Below, one piece after another: positions 47,494 through 55,438 of a stretch of 64,000 nt of DNA. The stretch spans positions 248,001 through 312,000 of the forward strand of contig NZ_JALBGC010000002.1 of the NCBI RefSeq assembly GCF_022631375.1, in the 5' to 3' direction. Both the position numbers and the translations under genes were made by a program. This DNA comes from Hymenobacter cyanobacteriorum. GTDB lineage: Bacteria > Bacteroidota > Bacteroidia > Cytophagales > Hymenobacteraceae. The notes beneath the pieces are model-generated. The model was not told where the DNA came from. It searched no databases and worked only from the letters and a program-made list of their open reading frames with translations. Position 1 is the first letter of the stretch. Each line of letters opens with the position of its first letter.

Positions 47494-48486
47494 TCAAACA
47501 TAGCCATGCGCCCGGAACCAGGCCAGGGCCTCGGCAGCCGCCTGGTCGATGGATGTCTGGGGCAGGGCCAGTTCGGTGCGGGCTTTCTGCGCGGTGAAAT
47601 AATGGCCGTCGTTGGCCACGGCAGCCATGGCCGCGTTCAGCTGCGCGGGGCGGCCCGTCAGCCAGGCTTTCACATCGCAGAATTGGCCGTAGAGCGTGGC
47701 CAGCCCGGGCGGGATGGGCCAGCGCGGCGGCGGCACGCCAAGCACTAAGGCCAGCCGGGCAAAGGCCTCGCGGTAGCTCAGGTTTTCATTCCCGAGAATG
47801 TAGGACTCGCCCACGCGGCCCATCGTGAGGGCGTTGACGGTGGCGGTGGCCACGTCGCGCACGTGCACGTAGTTTTTGCCGCCCGGCGGGTAGCCGGGCA
47901 GGCGGCCGCGGTACAGCTCCAGCAGCAGGGCGTTGGAAGTGGGTTTGGCATCGTCGGGGCCGAGCATGAAAGTGGGATGCACCAACACGGCGGGCATGTT
48001 CTGGTGCTTGGCCGCACGTAGGACCAGTTTGGCGGCAGCGTGCTTGCTGTCCATGTAGTCGAGGCCGTAGCGGTGGCCGGCGTAAGGGCGGGTTTCATCG
48101 CCGGGCTTTTTCTTGGTGCCGAAGCCGAAAACGTTGGCCGTGCCCACGTACACCAGCCGGCCCACAGCGGCCCGACGGGCTTCGCGCAACACCGCCTCAG
48201 TGCCAGCCAGGTTCACGGCCCACACGGCCGGGTTGCGGGCCGGGTTCACGCTTGCCAGGGCCGCCGCGTGGACGATGGCCGCGCAGCCTTCCGCCGCGCC
48301 GGCTACTTGCGCCGCATCTGTAATATCGGCAAAATGGTAAGTGATGTCCGCGTCAGCGGCCGCAAAAGGCACCGGAGTACCGGGGCGCAGCAGCGCACGC
48401 ACGGTCTGGCCCCGGCGGCGCAGTTCGGCCACCAGGTGCCGGCCCAGGAAGCCGTTGGCCCCGGTGACGAGGACGGGTGCGGGCAT
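47494..48486 (-). CDS. NAD-dependent epimerase/dehydratase (extended SDR)
   Basis: A 330-residue protein. TGANGFLGRHLVAEL binds NAD(P); YMDSKHAAAKLVL supplies a substitute for the usual Tyr-x3-Lys (Tyr and Lys near residues 145-150); NVFGFG, HPTFMLGPDD and NYVHVRDVATA complete the 4-dihydroflavonol-reductase-like family. The reaction is unknown. Its ATG shares one base with the stop of the GT2 gene upstream (TGATG), meaning coupled translation. Confidence 0.9.
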   Translation of the reverse strand: MPAPVLVTGANGFLGRHLVAELRRRGQTVRALLRPGTPVPFAAADADITYHFADITDAAQVAGAAEGCAAIVHAAALASVNPARNPAVWAVNLAGTEAVLREARRAAVGRLVYVGTANVFGFGTKKKPGDETRPYAGHRYGLDYMDSKHAAAKLVLRAAKHQNMPAVLVHPTFMLGPDDAKPTSNALLLELYRGRLPGYPPGGKNYVHVRDVATATVNALTMGRVGESYILGNENLSYREAFARLALVLGVPPPRWPIPPGLATLYGQFCDVKAWLTGRPAQLNAAMAAVANDGHYFTAQKARTELALPQTSIDQAAAEALAWFRAHGYV

Positions 48487-49172
48487 CAGTAGGTATTGAG
48501 CATGGCCTTGTAGGTCCGCGCGATTTTCACCGGCGAGGCCTTTAGAAAAAACAGCGAGAAGGCCGTGAGGTTGGCCAACTGCACCCGCAGCCAAGAGTTG
48601 GTTTTGTACTTGCGGGCCGACACCGTGACGGCGTGCGGGGCGATGAAGAACCGCGCCGCCCGCCGGATGCGCTGGATAATCTCAAAGTCTTCCATTATCA
48701 CAAACCGCTCGTTGAACCCGCCCAGCTGCTCGAACAGCGCCCGGGTGATGAACAGAGTTTGGTCGCCGCCCCGGCTCATAATGCCCTTGAAGCGCGTGCC
48801 ATAGCTGTTGATGCGCAGCAGCGGGTGGCCCGAGTCGAACTGGAAGCGGTAGCAGCCGGCCGGGTAGCCATCGGCCACGGCTTGGGTGATGGTGGCCACG
48901 AAATCGGGGTGCATACTTACATCAGCGTGCACGAAGTAGAGCAGCTCGCCGGTGGCGTGGGCGGCGCCGTGGTTCATCTGGGCGGCGCGGCCGGGCTTGG
49001 GGGCCGGCAGCACTGTGGCCCCGGCCTGCCGGGCGGCCTCGGCGGTGCCATCGGGGCTGTTCGCATCCACCACCAGTACTTGGGCCTGGGGGGCGTAGCT
49101 GCGCAGCTCGGCCACGAGCCGACCAATGTTGCCGGCTTCGTTGTAGGTAGGAATAATGATGCTGAAGGTCAT
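48486..49172 (-). CDS. TIGR04283-type glycosyltransferase 2
   Basis: A 228-residue GT-A enzyme. SIIIPTYNEAGNIGRLVAEL opens the fold, VDANSPDGTAEAA is the nucleotide-sugar loop, YFVHADVSMHPDF the DxD-like motif and EDFEIIQRIRR the acceptor/catalytic Glu-Asp. This matches the family named for arsenosugar biosynthesis (TIGR04283), though that name is a model label; no arsenic-methyltransferase gene is visible here. A hydrophobic end (LTAFSLFFLKASP) suggests membrane contact. Start ATG 49172. Confidence 0.85.
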   Translation of the reverse strand: MTFSIIIPTYNEAGNIGRLVAELRSYAPQAQVLVVDANSPDGTAEAARQAGATVLPAPKPGRAAQMNHGAAHATGELLYFVHADVSMHPDFVATITQAVADGYPAGCYRFQFDSGHPLLRINSYGTRFKGIMSRGGDQTLFITRALFEQLGGFNERFVIMEDFEIIQRIRRAARFFIAPHAVTVSARKYKTNSWLRVQLANLTAFSLFFLKASPVKIARTYKAMLNTY

Positions 49173-49315
49173 GGCGGGAAAGTCGGGCGCGCAAATTCCG
49201 CATTTTTGGCGACTTGCCACCCGTACGCAGGCCCGCAACCCCCGACCACACCGGAGCCGCTTTTCCCGCCGACCTTTGCCGCCCGGTGCTGCCACTCAGC
49301 AACTGCCCGCTGCCC

Positions 49316-49945
49316 ATGAAGCTTTTGTCTGTTGCGGTCGCCACTGCAATACTGGCCCCGGCCGCTGCCTGGGCCCAAACAGCCGCCCGGCCCGCCGCGC
49401 CCGCCGAAACCCGCCGCTACGCCATCGAGGTAGCCGGCCTGCGCGTGGGCACCATGACGGCCACCCGCCAGCCCCAGCCAGGCACCGCCGATGTGGTGTA
49501 CACCTGCACCAGCGACGTGAAAGTAACCATTCTCTTCTATCACCTAAAAGTTTACTATCAGGTAATCAACCAGGTGCGGGCTGGTCAATTAGTGCTTTCC
49601 ACCGTGGAGGCGCACACCAACCAGGGAAACTTCAGTTCGCGCACCGAGTGGAAGGGCGACCACTACGACATCCGCGCCGACCAATACAAATACCACCACC
49701 AGGCCACCGAAAAATCCCCCATCACCTACACGGTGACGGACATGTTTTTCGGCGAGCCGCAGGGCCGGGGCCGCGCCTATGCCGAATATTTCGGCGATTT
49801 TTTCAGCGTAACCAAAATGGCTGCCGGTACCTACAACGCTCGCCGCGACGGCCGCGAGGACGAGTACCAGTACGCCAACGGCCAGCTGGTCACGCTTATC
49901 AAGAAGAATCCGATTAAAAATTTCATTATCCGCTACGTGCCGTAA
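49316..49945 (+). CDS. DUF6134-like exported protein
   Basis: A 209-residue protein with signal peptide MKLLSVAVATAILAPAAAWA. The body has YAIEVAGLRVGTMTATRQ, VYTCTSDVKVTILFYHLKVYYQV, and YTVTDMFFGEPQGRG, a beta-rich fold seen in DUF6134 proteins of Bacteroidota. The family has no assigned role. The C-terminus ends KNFIIRYVP. The gene is followed by a truncated palindrome and a terminator. Confidence 0.7.
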   Translation: MKLLSVAVATAILAPAAAWAQTAARPAAPAETRRYAIEVAGLRVGTMTATRQPQPGTADVVYTCTSDVKVTILFYHLKVYYQVINQVRAGQLVLSTVEAHTNQGNFSSRTEWKGDHYDIRADQYKYHHQATEKSPITYTVTDMFFGEPQGRGRAYAEYFGDFFSVTKMAAGTYNARRDGREDEYQYANGQLVTLIKKNPIKNFIIRYVP

Positions 49946-49959
49946 CCGGATGAATACTA

Positions 49960-49996
49960 GAACGGTCATGCTTCGACAAGCGCAGCATGACCGTTC
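49960..49996. repeat. Truncated palindromic element, copy 8
   Basis: GAACGGTCATGCT and AGCATGACCGTTC are exact reverse complements flanking TCGACAAGCGC. Outer ends are those of the long family members while the middle is missing; TCGACAAGC is shared with the right side of copy 7. Confidence 0.7.
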
Positions 49997-50019
49997 GAAG
50001 GACCGTGAATACGAAAAAC

Positions 50020-50054
50020 AAACGGCCCGCTGCAACTGATGCAGCGGGCCGTTT
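50020..50054. terminator. Bidirectional hairpin terminator
   Basis: AAACGGCCCGCTGCA and TGCAGCGGGCCGTTT pair perfectly around ACTGA, between the converging DUF6134 and M48 genes. Confidence 0.85.
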
Positions 50055-50075
50055 CGGCAATGCAGCAAGCAAAAG

Positions 50076-51548
50076 CTATTTGCCTACCACTTTATAGAGC
50101 GTGCCTTTGGCCAGGCGGTCGGTGGTTTTCATCCCGTTGAGAATGGCCATTTCCTCGTAGCGGCTCGACGGAATGCCAGCCGAGGCAAAGGCCGACGACA
50201 GCGTCTGGGTGCCGGTGGCGGTGCGAATGTGCACGTGCTCGGGCTGGCGGTTCAGCTTGCTGGCTTCGGTGAGGCGGGCGTAGCCCTGGGCGGCCCGCTG
50301 GAACTGCGGCGCGTAGGCGCTGAACGAGGCCGGCGCGGCCAGACCCACGAAGGCGAAGATGCTGTTGCCATCCTGAATGAGCTGGGCCAGCACGTGGGCC
50401 GGCGTGCTCTGCTGGTCCTGGGCGGCCTGGTCGCCTTCAAACACCAGCGCCGGGAAGCCGTTGATGGTGGTTTTCTGGGCCTGGGCGTTGGTGACGCCAA
50501 TGGCTTTGGCCAAGCCCGTGGCGGCTTCGTCGAGCGAGCTGCCCGACGCGCCGAGGAACACCAGCAGCGCCTTGCCGTTGGGCTCGGCCATCTGGAATTT
50601 ATCGGGCGAGTTCTGCGACTTCCAGCCCGACGGAATCGGGAAGCGGAATTTCAAATCGGGGTGGTAAAATACGCCGCTTTCTACGAATCCCTGGCGCGGG
50701 TCTTCGCCGAAAGTGAGGCCCTCAATCTGGCGCAGGTAGGTGTCGCGGTTCACCATGTAGCTGCTGCGGCCACCGCTTTGCTTAGCCTGAGCGGCCAGCT
50801 GCTTCACGCGGGTGTAGCGGTCGGCCGAGTTGGGGTGGGTGCTGAGGAAAGTGGGGATGCCGCCCGCGCCGCTTTGGGCCTCGGTACGCTGCAGGGTCTG
50901 AAAAAAGTCGGCCATGTAGCTGGCATCGTAGCCGATTTTGGTCGAATATTTCACGCCCAGGGCGTCGGACTCGTTCTCGTCGTCGCGGCCATACTTCAGC
51001 ATGCCCAGGCCCACCACCTGCTGCGCCACGCCGCCCACCGACTGCATCACGCGCGGGGCCAGCACCGAGCCCAGAATCATGCCGATGCCGGCGATGGTGC
51101 TGCGCGTCTGCTGTTTCTGGCCATGGCGGGCCGTGATGTGGCCCAGCTCGTGGCCCAGCACGCCCGAAAATTGGGCTTCATTGTTAAAGTACGCCATGAT
51201 GCCGCGCGTGAAGTACACGTGGCCATCGGGGGTAGCGAAGGCGTTGATAACGGGCGAGTCGACCACCGTGAAGCCGTAGTCGCCGGGGCGGTCCGAAATG
51301 GCCGTCATGGCCTTGCCGCGGGCGGTGATGAGGCTTTGCAGCTTGGTATCGTTATACAGGCCGAACTGGGCAATCACGGCCGGGTCGGGCTTGGCACCCT
51401 GCAGCGGGCGAGCGGCGGGCATGGCGGGCATGGCGGGGGCTGTGGGCCGGCGGGCGGCCCAGTCGGTCACGCTTGAAGAGCCGGCCAGCGGGGCCAGCAG
51501 GCAGACAACGGCGCCGGCGCGCAGGCCGCGAAGAAGAGAAGAATTCAT
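50076..51548 (-). CDS. M48-family zinc peptidase (BepA-like), exported
   Basis: A 490-residue exported protein (signal LRGLRAGAVVCLLAPLAGS). The zinc motif LGHELGHITARHG carries His133, Glu134 and His137; DENESDALGVKYS gives the third ligand. VINAFATPDGHVYFTRG precedes it, as in BepA/YfgC-type enzymes that act on outer-membrane protein assembly. The C-terminal half (about 275-420) is a separate domain (FRFPIPSGWKSQNSPDKFQ) and the last 60 residues resemble a LysM-like or peptidoglycan-binding end. Quality control of outer-membrane proteins is inferred. Confidence 0.92.
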   Translation of the reverse strand: MNSSLLRGLRAGAVVCLLAPLAGSSSVTDWAARRPTAPAMPAMPAARPLQGAKPDPAVIAQFGLYNDTKLQSLITARGKAMTAISDRPGDYGFTVVDSPVINAFATPDGHVYFTRGIMAYFNNEAQFSGVLGHELGHITARHGQKQQTRSTIAGIGMILGSVLAPRVMQSVGGVAQQVVGLGMLKYGRDDENESDALGVKYSTKIGYDASYMADFFQTLQRTEAQSGAGGIPTFLSTHPNSADRYTRVKQLAAQAKQSGGRSSYMVNRDTYLRQIEGLTFGEDPRQGFVESGVFYHPDLKFRFPIPSGWKSQNSPDKFQMAEPNGKALLVFLGASGSSLDEAATGLAKAIGVTNAQAQKTTINGFPALVFEGDQAAQDQQSTPAHVLAQLIQDGNSIFAFVGLAAPASFSAYAPQFQRAAQGYARLTEASKLNRQPEHVHIRTATGTQTLSSAFASAGIPSSRYEEMAILNGMKTTDRLAKGTLYKVVGK

Positions 51549-51763
51549 GGGAATAAATAAAGCGGACTTTGCCGGTGAAGGGCAGTGAATGGGCTAGCAA
51601 CGGAAGCCGGGCAGTAGCGGTTGCGCGCAGGCTTCGGCTACCACCTGCGGCGGCCAATGCCATTTTCCTGCCAATGTGAAATAGGTTTGTCCGATATTCA
51701 CCCAAATCACACCGCCGGGCGGCTACTATTGCGCCTGTTTATGCGCTGTTTTCTCTTTTTTCG

Positions 51764-52627
51764 ATGATGATTTCCCGCTCCTGGCCCGCATTGCTGCCCA
51801 CCGCCCTGTTGGTGCTGGCCTGCAGCCGCCAGCCCACGGCCAGCCCGGCCGCCCGATTTGCCGCCTCGCCGCCCACCATCGACGGCCAGGCCAGCGACTG
51901 GGCCGACTCGCTGCGCTACGACCCCGCCAGCAAGCTGCAATACCAGGTGCTGAACGACGGCCGCATGATATATGTACGCCTGAAAGCCACCGACGCCGCC
52001 ACCCAGGGCCGCATCGTGCGGCTGGGCCTTACCGTGTGGCTCGATACCACCGGCCGCAACCAGCATCAGTTTGGCGTACGCTACCCGCTGGGCGGCCGTA
52101 GCCAGCCCGAGCTCGGCCCGCCGCAACCCGACAACCCCGACGCTTCGGCCGCCGACCGCCAGGCTACGCGCCGCGCCCGCATTGCGCTGGCGCTGGCCGG
52201 CCTGCGCGAAATGGAACTGCTCAACTACAAAGGCAGCAAAGAGCCCACCCTCACCGACGCGCAATCGCAACTCGGCGTGAAGGCCGCCTTAGCCGCTGAT
52301 GCCCAGGAAGACCTGGTGTATGAGCTGGCCGTGCCGTTGCGGCTGCTATATAAGCGGTTGCCGGCTCTCAATCCCGGTAAAGTAGCCGTAGTGGGGGTTA
52401 CCATTGTGGGCAACACCCCCGGCAACTCCTCCGTTGCCAGCCCCGATGGCAGCGTTGTGGGCAACCAAAACAATGTGGGGATGCGGGGCGGATACGGCGG
52501 CTATGGCGGTGGCTACGGCGGCGGCATGCGCGGTGGGGGTATGCGCGGCGGCCGGGGCGGCTACGGTGGGGGCTACGGTGGCGAAAGCCTTTCCCTGAAA
52601 ACCAGCGTGCAGCTCAGTACAAAATAG
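51764..52627 (+). CDS. Lipoprotein with CBM9-like domain and Gly-rich tail
   Basis: A 287-residue lipoprotein (lipobox ALLPTALLVLAC). Residues about 35-230 resemble a family 9 carbohydrate-binding-type fold: PTIDGQASDWADSLRYD, then MIYVRLKATD and VAVPLRLLYKRLP-like strands. The tail consists of repeated glycine units (YGGYGGGYGGGMRGGGM), then a short hydrophobic end. Such low-complexity tails are rare here. The role is unknown. TACTATTG at 51724-51731, 7 of 8 to a -7 box, precedes it. Confidence 0.7.
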   Translation: MMISRSWPALLPTALLVLACSRQPTASPAARFAASPPTIDGQASDWADSLRYDPASKLQYQVLNDGRMIYVRLKATDAATQGRIVRLGLTVWLDTTGRNQHQFGVRYPLGGRSQPELGPPQPDNPDASAADRQATRRARIALALAGLREMELLNYKGSKEPTLTDAQSQLGVKAALAADAQEDLVYELAVPLRLLYKRLPALNPGKVAVVGVTIVGNTPGNSSVASPDGSVVGNQNNVGMRGGYGGYGGGYGGGMRGGGMRGGRGGYGGGYGGESLSLKTSVQLSTK

Positions 52628-52710
52628 CGGTTAACGGTCAGTGCGTAACGGTTAATGGTAAGCCCTAAGTCTAGGTTTTATTAACCGTTACGCATTGATT
52701 GTTAGCTATT
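52623..52710. repeat. Palindrome between converging genes
   Basis: AATAGCGGTTAACGGTC and GTGCGTAACGGTTAAT on the left match ATTAACCGTTACGCA and TGATTGTTAGCTATT on the right after inversion, with a three-base gap. AT-rich middle. Confidence 0.75.
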
Positions 52711-52717
52711 AAAGTGC

Positions 52718-54052
52718 TTACTGCCGCGAGTTCATGTCCACGGCCTGGTAGCCGATGAGCAGGTCGGCGCGGGTGCCGGGCGGGCGGTAGTACACCAGCA
52801 GGTCGTACTGGTTTTCGGTTTCGTAGTGCGTGCCTTCGAAGTAAACTTCGTTGGGGGCCGTGCCGCGCGCGCCGGCTACTGCGAAGTCGTAGTTGTAGTA
52901 GCCCTGTTTCAGCAGCGCGTGGCCGGTGTAAAGCTGCTTGGCTTCGTCGTAATTCATCCGGAATTCGTCCTTCAGTTGCCAGTCGGTGAGGGCCCCAAAC
53001 ACATACACCGGGCCCGACGCAGGCTGCGCGGCCTTCAGCTGGAAGGTGACGTCGGCGTAGTCGCCGTTGGTGGCCCCGTTGCCGTACTCGCGGCTCTCGA
53101 ACACGCGCTGGCCGTTGGCATCCACGTACTGGTTGTAAGCTGTGCCGTTGCGCGATACCTCGGGTTGCAGCAGCACGGTGCTCACGGGCACGGCACGCGG
53201 GTCGACGTGCAGCACACCAATGCCCACGCTTTGCAGCGAGCGGGTATCGAAAAAGCGGTACTCGCTGAGACCGGGGAAGGCATTTTCGAAGTTAAAGTAC
53301 TGGTATTCGAGGCGGCGTTCGGCATCGCGCACGAAGGTGGGGCGCAGGCCGTAGCGGGCATTGTCCCACCGGAAGTTCTGGCGCAGCACGGTTTTTACTT
53401 CCACGGCCGGGTTCACCAGCTCCACGCTGCCGTAGTTCACGGCGAAATCAAGTTGCTGGAGTGTGAACCGCTCGTTGCCGCCAATTACGATGCCGGGCTT
53501 CAGGCTCACGTTCACGCGGTTCTCATACACCAGCAGCCGGCGCGAAAGCAGTGGCACGCCGGCCGCCGTTTGCACCACCCACAGGTAGTTGCCGCTCAGG
53601 CGCACGTTGGGCGCGCGCAGGCGGTAGTGAAAGTAGGGTGCCTTGGTACCGGTGCCGATGCGGTAGTCGGTGACGGTAAATTCGTTGATTTCCGTCAGAA
53701 ACTGCATGTCCGTCAGCACCGAGGGCTGCCAGTCCACGTCGCAATGAATGAGCTTGGCCACGAAGCGCTGGCTTTGGTCGCCGAGCACGTCAAAATCCAG
53801 CGTAATGGCCGAACTCTGCCCCAGCGGCACCACCGGCGGCTGAAACACCTCGTTGGGCTGGCCCGTGGCCACGTAGCATTGCACGCTGCGCACGTCGGGC
53901 GAGTAGGTGTAGTCCTGGTAGCGCAGGGTTTTGTCGGCGTAGTATTCGGGCGGGCGCTGGGTGCCGGGCGCGGCCGGCGCGGTGCTGGTGATGGGCGTGC
54001 CCAGCGGCACGCAGGCAGAAGTGAAAAGCAGAAGCGGAAGCAGGTAGCGCAT
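52718..54052 (-). CDS. Type IX secretion plug protein (DUF5103)
   Basis: A 444-residue lipoprotein: signal MRYLLPLLLFTSAC with lipobox FTSAC. Family features: QRPPEYYADKTLRYQDYTY, CYVATGQPNEVFQPPVVPLG, LTFDVLGDQSQRF-like core, LRQNFRWDNARYGLRP, YFNFENAFPGLSEYRFFDTRSLQ and a C-terminal Ig-like domain (VYVFGALTDWQLKDEFRMNYDE). DUF5103 is the Plug subunit that blocks the periplasmic side of the T9SS SprA translocon. The two T9SS cargo genes in the window (6159-7094 and 33211-34455) would depend on it. ATG 54052 gives a normal lipoprotein signal. Confidence 0.92.
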   Translation of the reverse strand: MRYLLPLLLFTSACVPLGTPITSTAPAAPGTQRPPEYYADKTLRYQDYTYSPDVRSVQCYVATGQPNEVFQPPVVPLGQSSAITLDFDVLGDQSQRFVAKLIHCDVDWQPSVLTDMQFLTEINEFTVTDYRIGTGTKAPYFHYRLRAPNVRLSGNYLWVVQTAAGVPLLSRRLLVYENRVNVSLKPGIVIGGNERFTLQQLDFAVNYGSVELVNPAVEVKTVLRQNFRWDNARYGLRPTFVRDAERRLEYQYFNFENAFPGLSEYRFFDTRSLQSVGIGVLHVDPRAVPVSTVLLQPEVSRNGTAYNQYVDANGQRVFESREYGNGATNGDYADVTFQLKAAQPASGPVYVFGALTDWQLKDEFRMNYDEAKQLYTGHALLKQGYYNYDFAVAGARGTAPNEVYFEGTHYETENQYDLLVYYRPPGTRADLLIGYQAVDMNSRQ

Positions 54053-54322
54053 AGACGAAAGTAAGGCCGTGGCGGCGAGCCGCCGCGTCCGCCCATCGTC
54101 TGGGCCTGGTTCATGGTCACGAAGAATGGCTTGCCTGAAATTCGATTTGCTTACAATTCTGGCGTGCTGCTGCCAGGCTGTTGCCCGGACCCACCGGCTG
54201 CTTTCGCTTAGGAATTCATCATCAGATTGCGCAGCGGGAGCTTGCCGATAAGGCAGCGCTGCAAGCAAAATGTAGTTTAAGTTTGCGCCTGACCCCAACC
54301 AGCCATTTAACTCCAAAACGCT
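54053..54322. other. Intergenic region upstream of the SRPBCC-like gene
   Basis: No gene supported. The plus strand has TAAGTTTG at 54278-54285, a perfect -7 box about 40 bases before the GTG start of the next gene. Confidence 0.4.
54278..54285 (+). promoter_or_regulatory. -7 box of the SRPBCC-like gene
   Basis: TAAGTTTG matches TAnnTTTG, followed by CGCCTG and a 38-base distance to GTG 54323. Confidence 0.5.
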
Positions 54323-55357
54323 GTGAAGACGCTCATTGCTATAACCTTGGCCGCGGTCTATGGACTGATAACGCGCCTGATGTTTGGATTTCTGGACAAT
54401 TCGTCTCAAATAATGAGCGTCACCTTCTTGTTTGTGGTTCCGCTGCTTATCGGGTTTCTAACCGTGCTGCTGATACCCACCGAGAAGACCACCAGCGGAA
54501 CCGCCGCTTTCTTCAAGCCCTGGCTCACCAGCCTGGGGCTGCTCTTTATTACCTTGTTGCTCAAAGTAGAAGGGATTATCTGCTGGGTTTTGCTTTTTCC
54601 GCTGTTCGCCACCGTGGCGGGAATCGGGGGGCTCATTGCTTACCACTACAAAAAATCCAGTGCGGACCCGGCTGAGGGCTCGGACGGGCCGGATTGGCCC
54701 AAGCCCAACACGTTGAATGTGTCGCTGCTGTTTATGCTGCCCGTCGCGCTGGGGTCCCTGGAAGGCGAGCGGGCTTGGACGCCAGAGGAAATCACCATTC
54801 AGGAGCAGCTGACCATCGACGCGCCGGTAGCGGCTGTGTGGCAGGTGCTGGCGAAAAAACACGCAGTCAGCCAGCAAAGCAGGCCGCCATTATCCTCTTC
54901 GCTTCTGGGTTTTCCACGACACATCTCCACGACCCTGGATACGCTCGCCGTTGGCGGCAAGCGGATTTCTTACTATGAAAAAGGCTTGCACTTTCAGGAA
55001 AAGATAGTCCGGCTTGAGAAAGAGCGTTTATTGGTTTTCAGCGTCAACACCGCTCCGGGCCAGTTCCCCCCAACCGTCATGGATGAGCATGTGCTGATTG
55101 GGGGCAAGCACCTCGATATCCTCGACGATACGTACCAGTTCCAGACGCTTGCCGACGGCAGCACCCGCGTGACATTGTCCAGTCGATTTTATATCAACAC
55201 GCCCTTCAACTGGTACGCCCGAATTTGGGCAAACTACCTGATGTCCGACATTCTCCAGGGGGAGCTGTACTCCGTGCGAGCACGCGCAATGGACGCTAAA
55301 CGGCCTGTTGCTTTTTCGCCGTTACATTCCGCAAGCAAGCGCACGGAAACCTTGTAG
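54323..55357 (+). CDS. Membrane-anchored SRPBCC/START-like protein
   Basis: A 344-residue protein starting GTG (54323). Four membrane helices in the first 110 residues (including LIAITLAAVYGLITRLM and CWVLLFPLFATVAGIGGLIAY), then from about residue 150 a polyketide-cyclase/SRPBCC-like domain: IQEQLTIDAPVAAVWQVLAK, DILDDTYQFQTLADGSTRVTL and a C-terminal long helix (WYARIWANYLMSDILQGEL). SRPBCC folds hold hydrophobic ligands. The combination with four membrane helices is rare; lipids are a candidate ligand. The gene is followed by a terminator shared with the converging ABC-F gene. Confidence 0.7.
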   Translation: MKTLIAITLAAVYGLITRLMFGFLDNSSQIMSVTFLFVVPLLIGFLTVLLIPTEKTTSGTAAFFKPWLTSLGLLFITLLLKVEGIICWVLLFPLFATVAGIGGLIAYHYKKSSADPAEGSDGPDWPKPNTLNVSLLFMLPVALGSLEGERAWTPEEITIQEQLTIDAPVAAVWQVLAKKHAVSQQSRPPLSSSLLGFPRHISTTLDTLAVGGKRISYYEKGLHFQEKIVRLEKERLLVFSVNTAPGQFPPTVMDEHVLIGGKHLDILDDTYQFQTLADGSTRVTLSSRFYINTPFNWYARIWANYLMSDILQGELYSVRARAMDAKRPVAFSPLHSASKRTETL

Positions 55358-55375
55358 CCTCGCACGCCCGCCAAC

Positions 55376-55421
55376 AAAAAGCCCTCTCCCGAAGCATTAT
55401 GCTTTAGGAGAGGGCTTCTTT
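55376..55421. terminator. Bidirectional hairpin terminator
   Basis: AAAGCCCTCTCC and GGAGAGGGCTT form the outer stem; AAGCAT and ATGCTT form an inner stem. T-rich on one side, A-rich on the other, between converging genes. Confidence 0.85.
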
Positions 55422-55438
55422 GTTTAGCCGAGCCGGAA

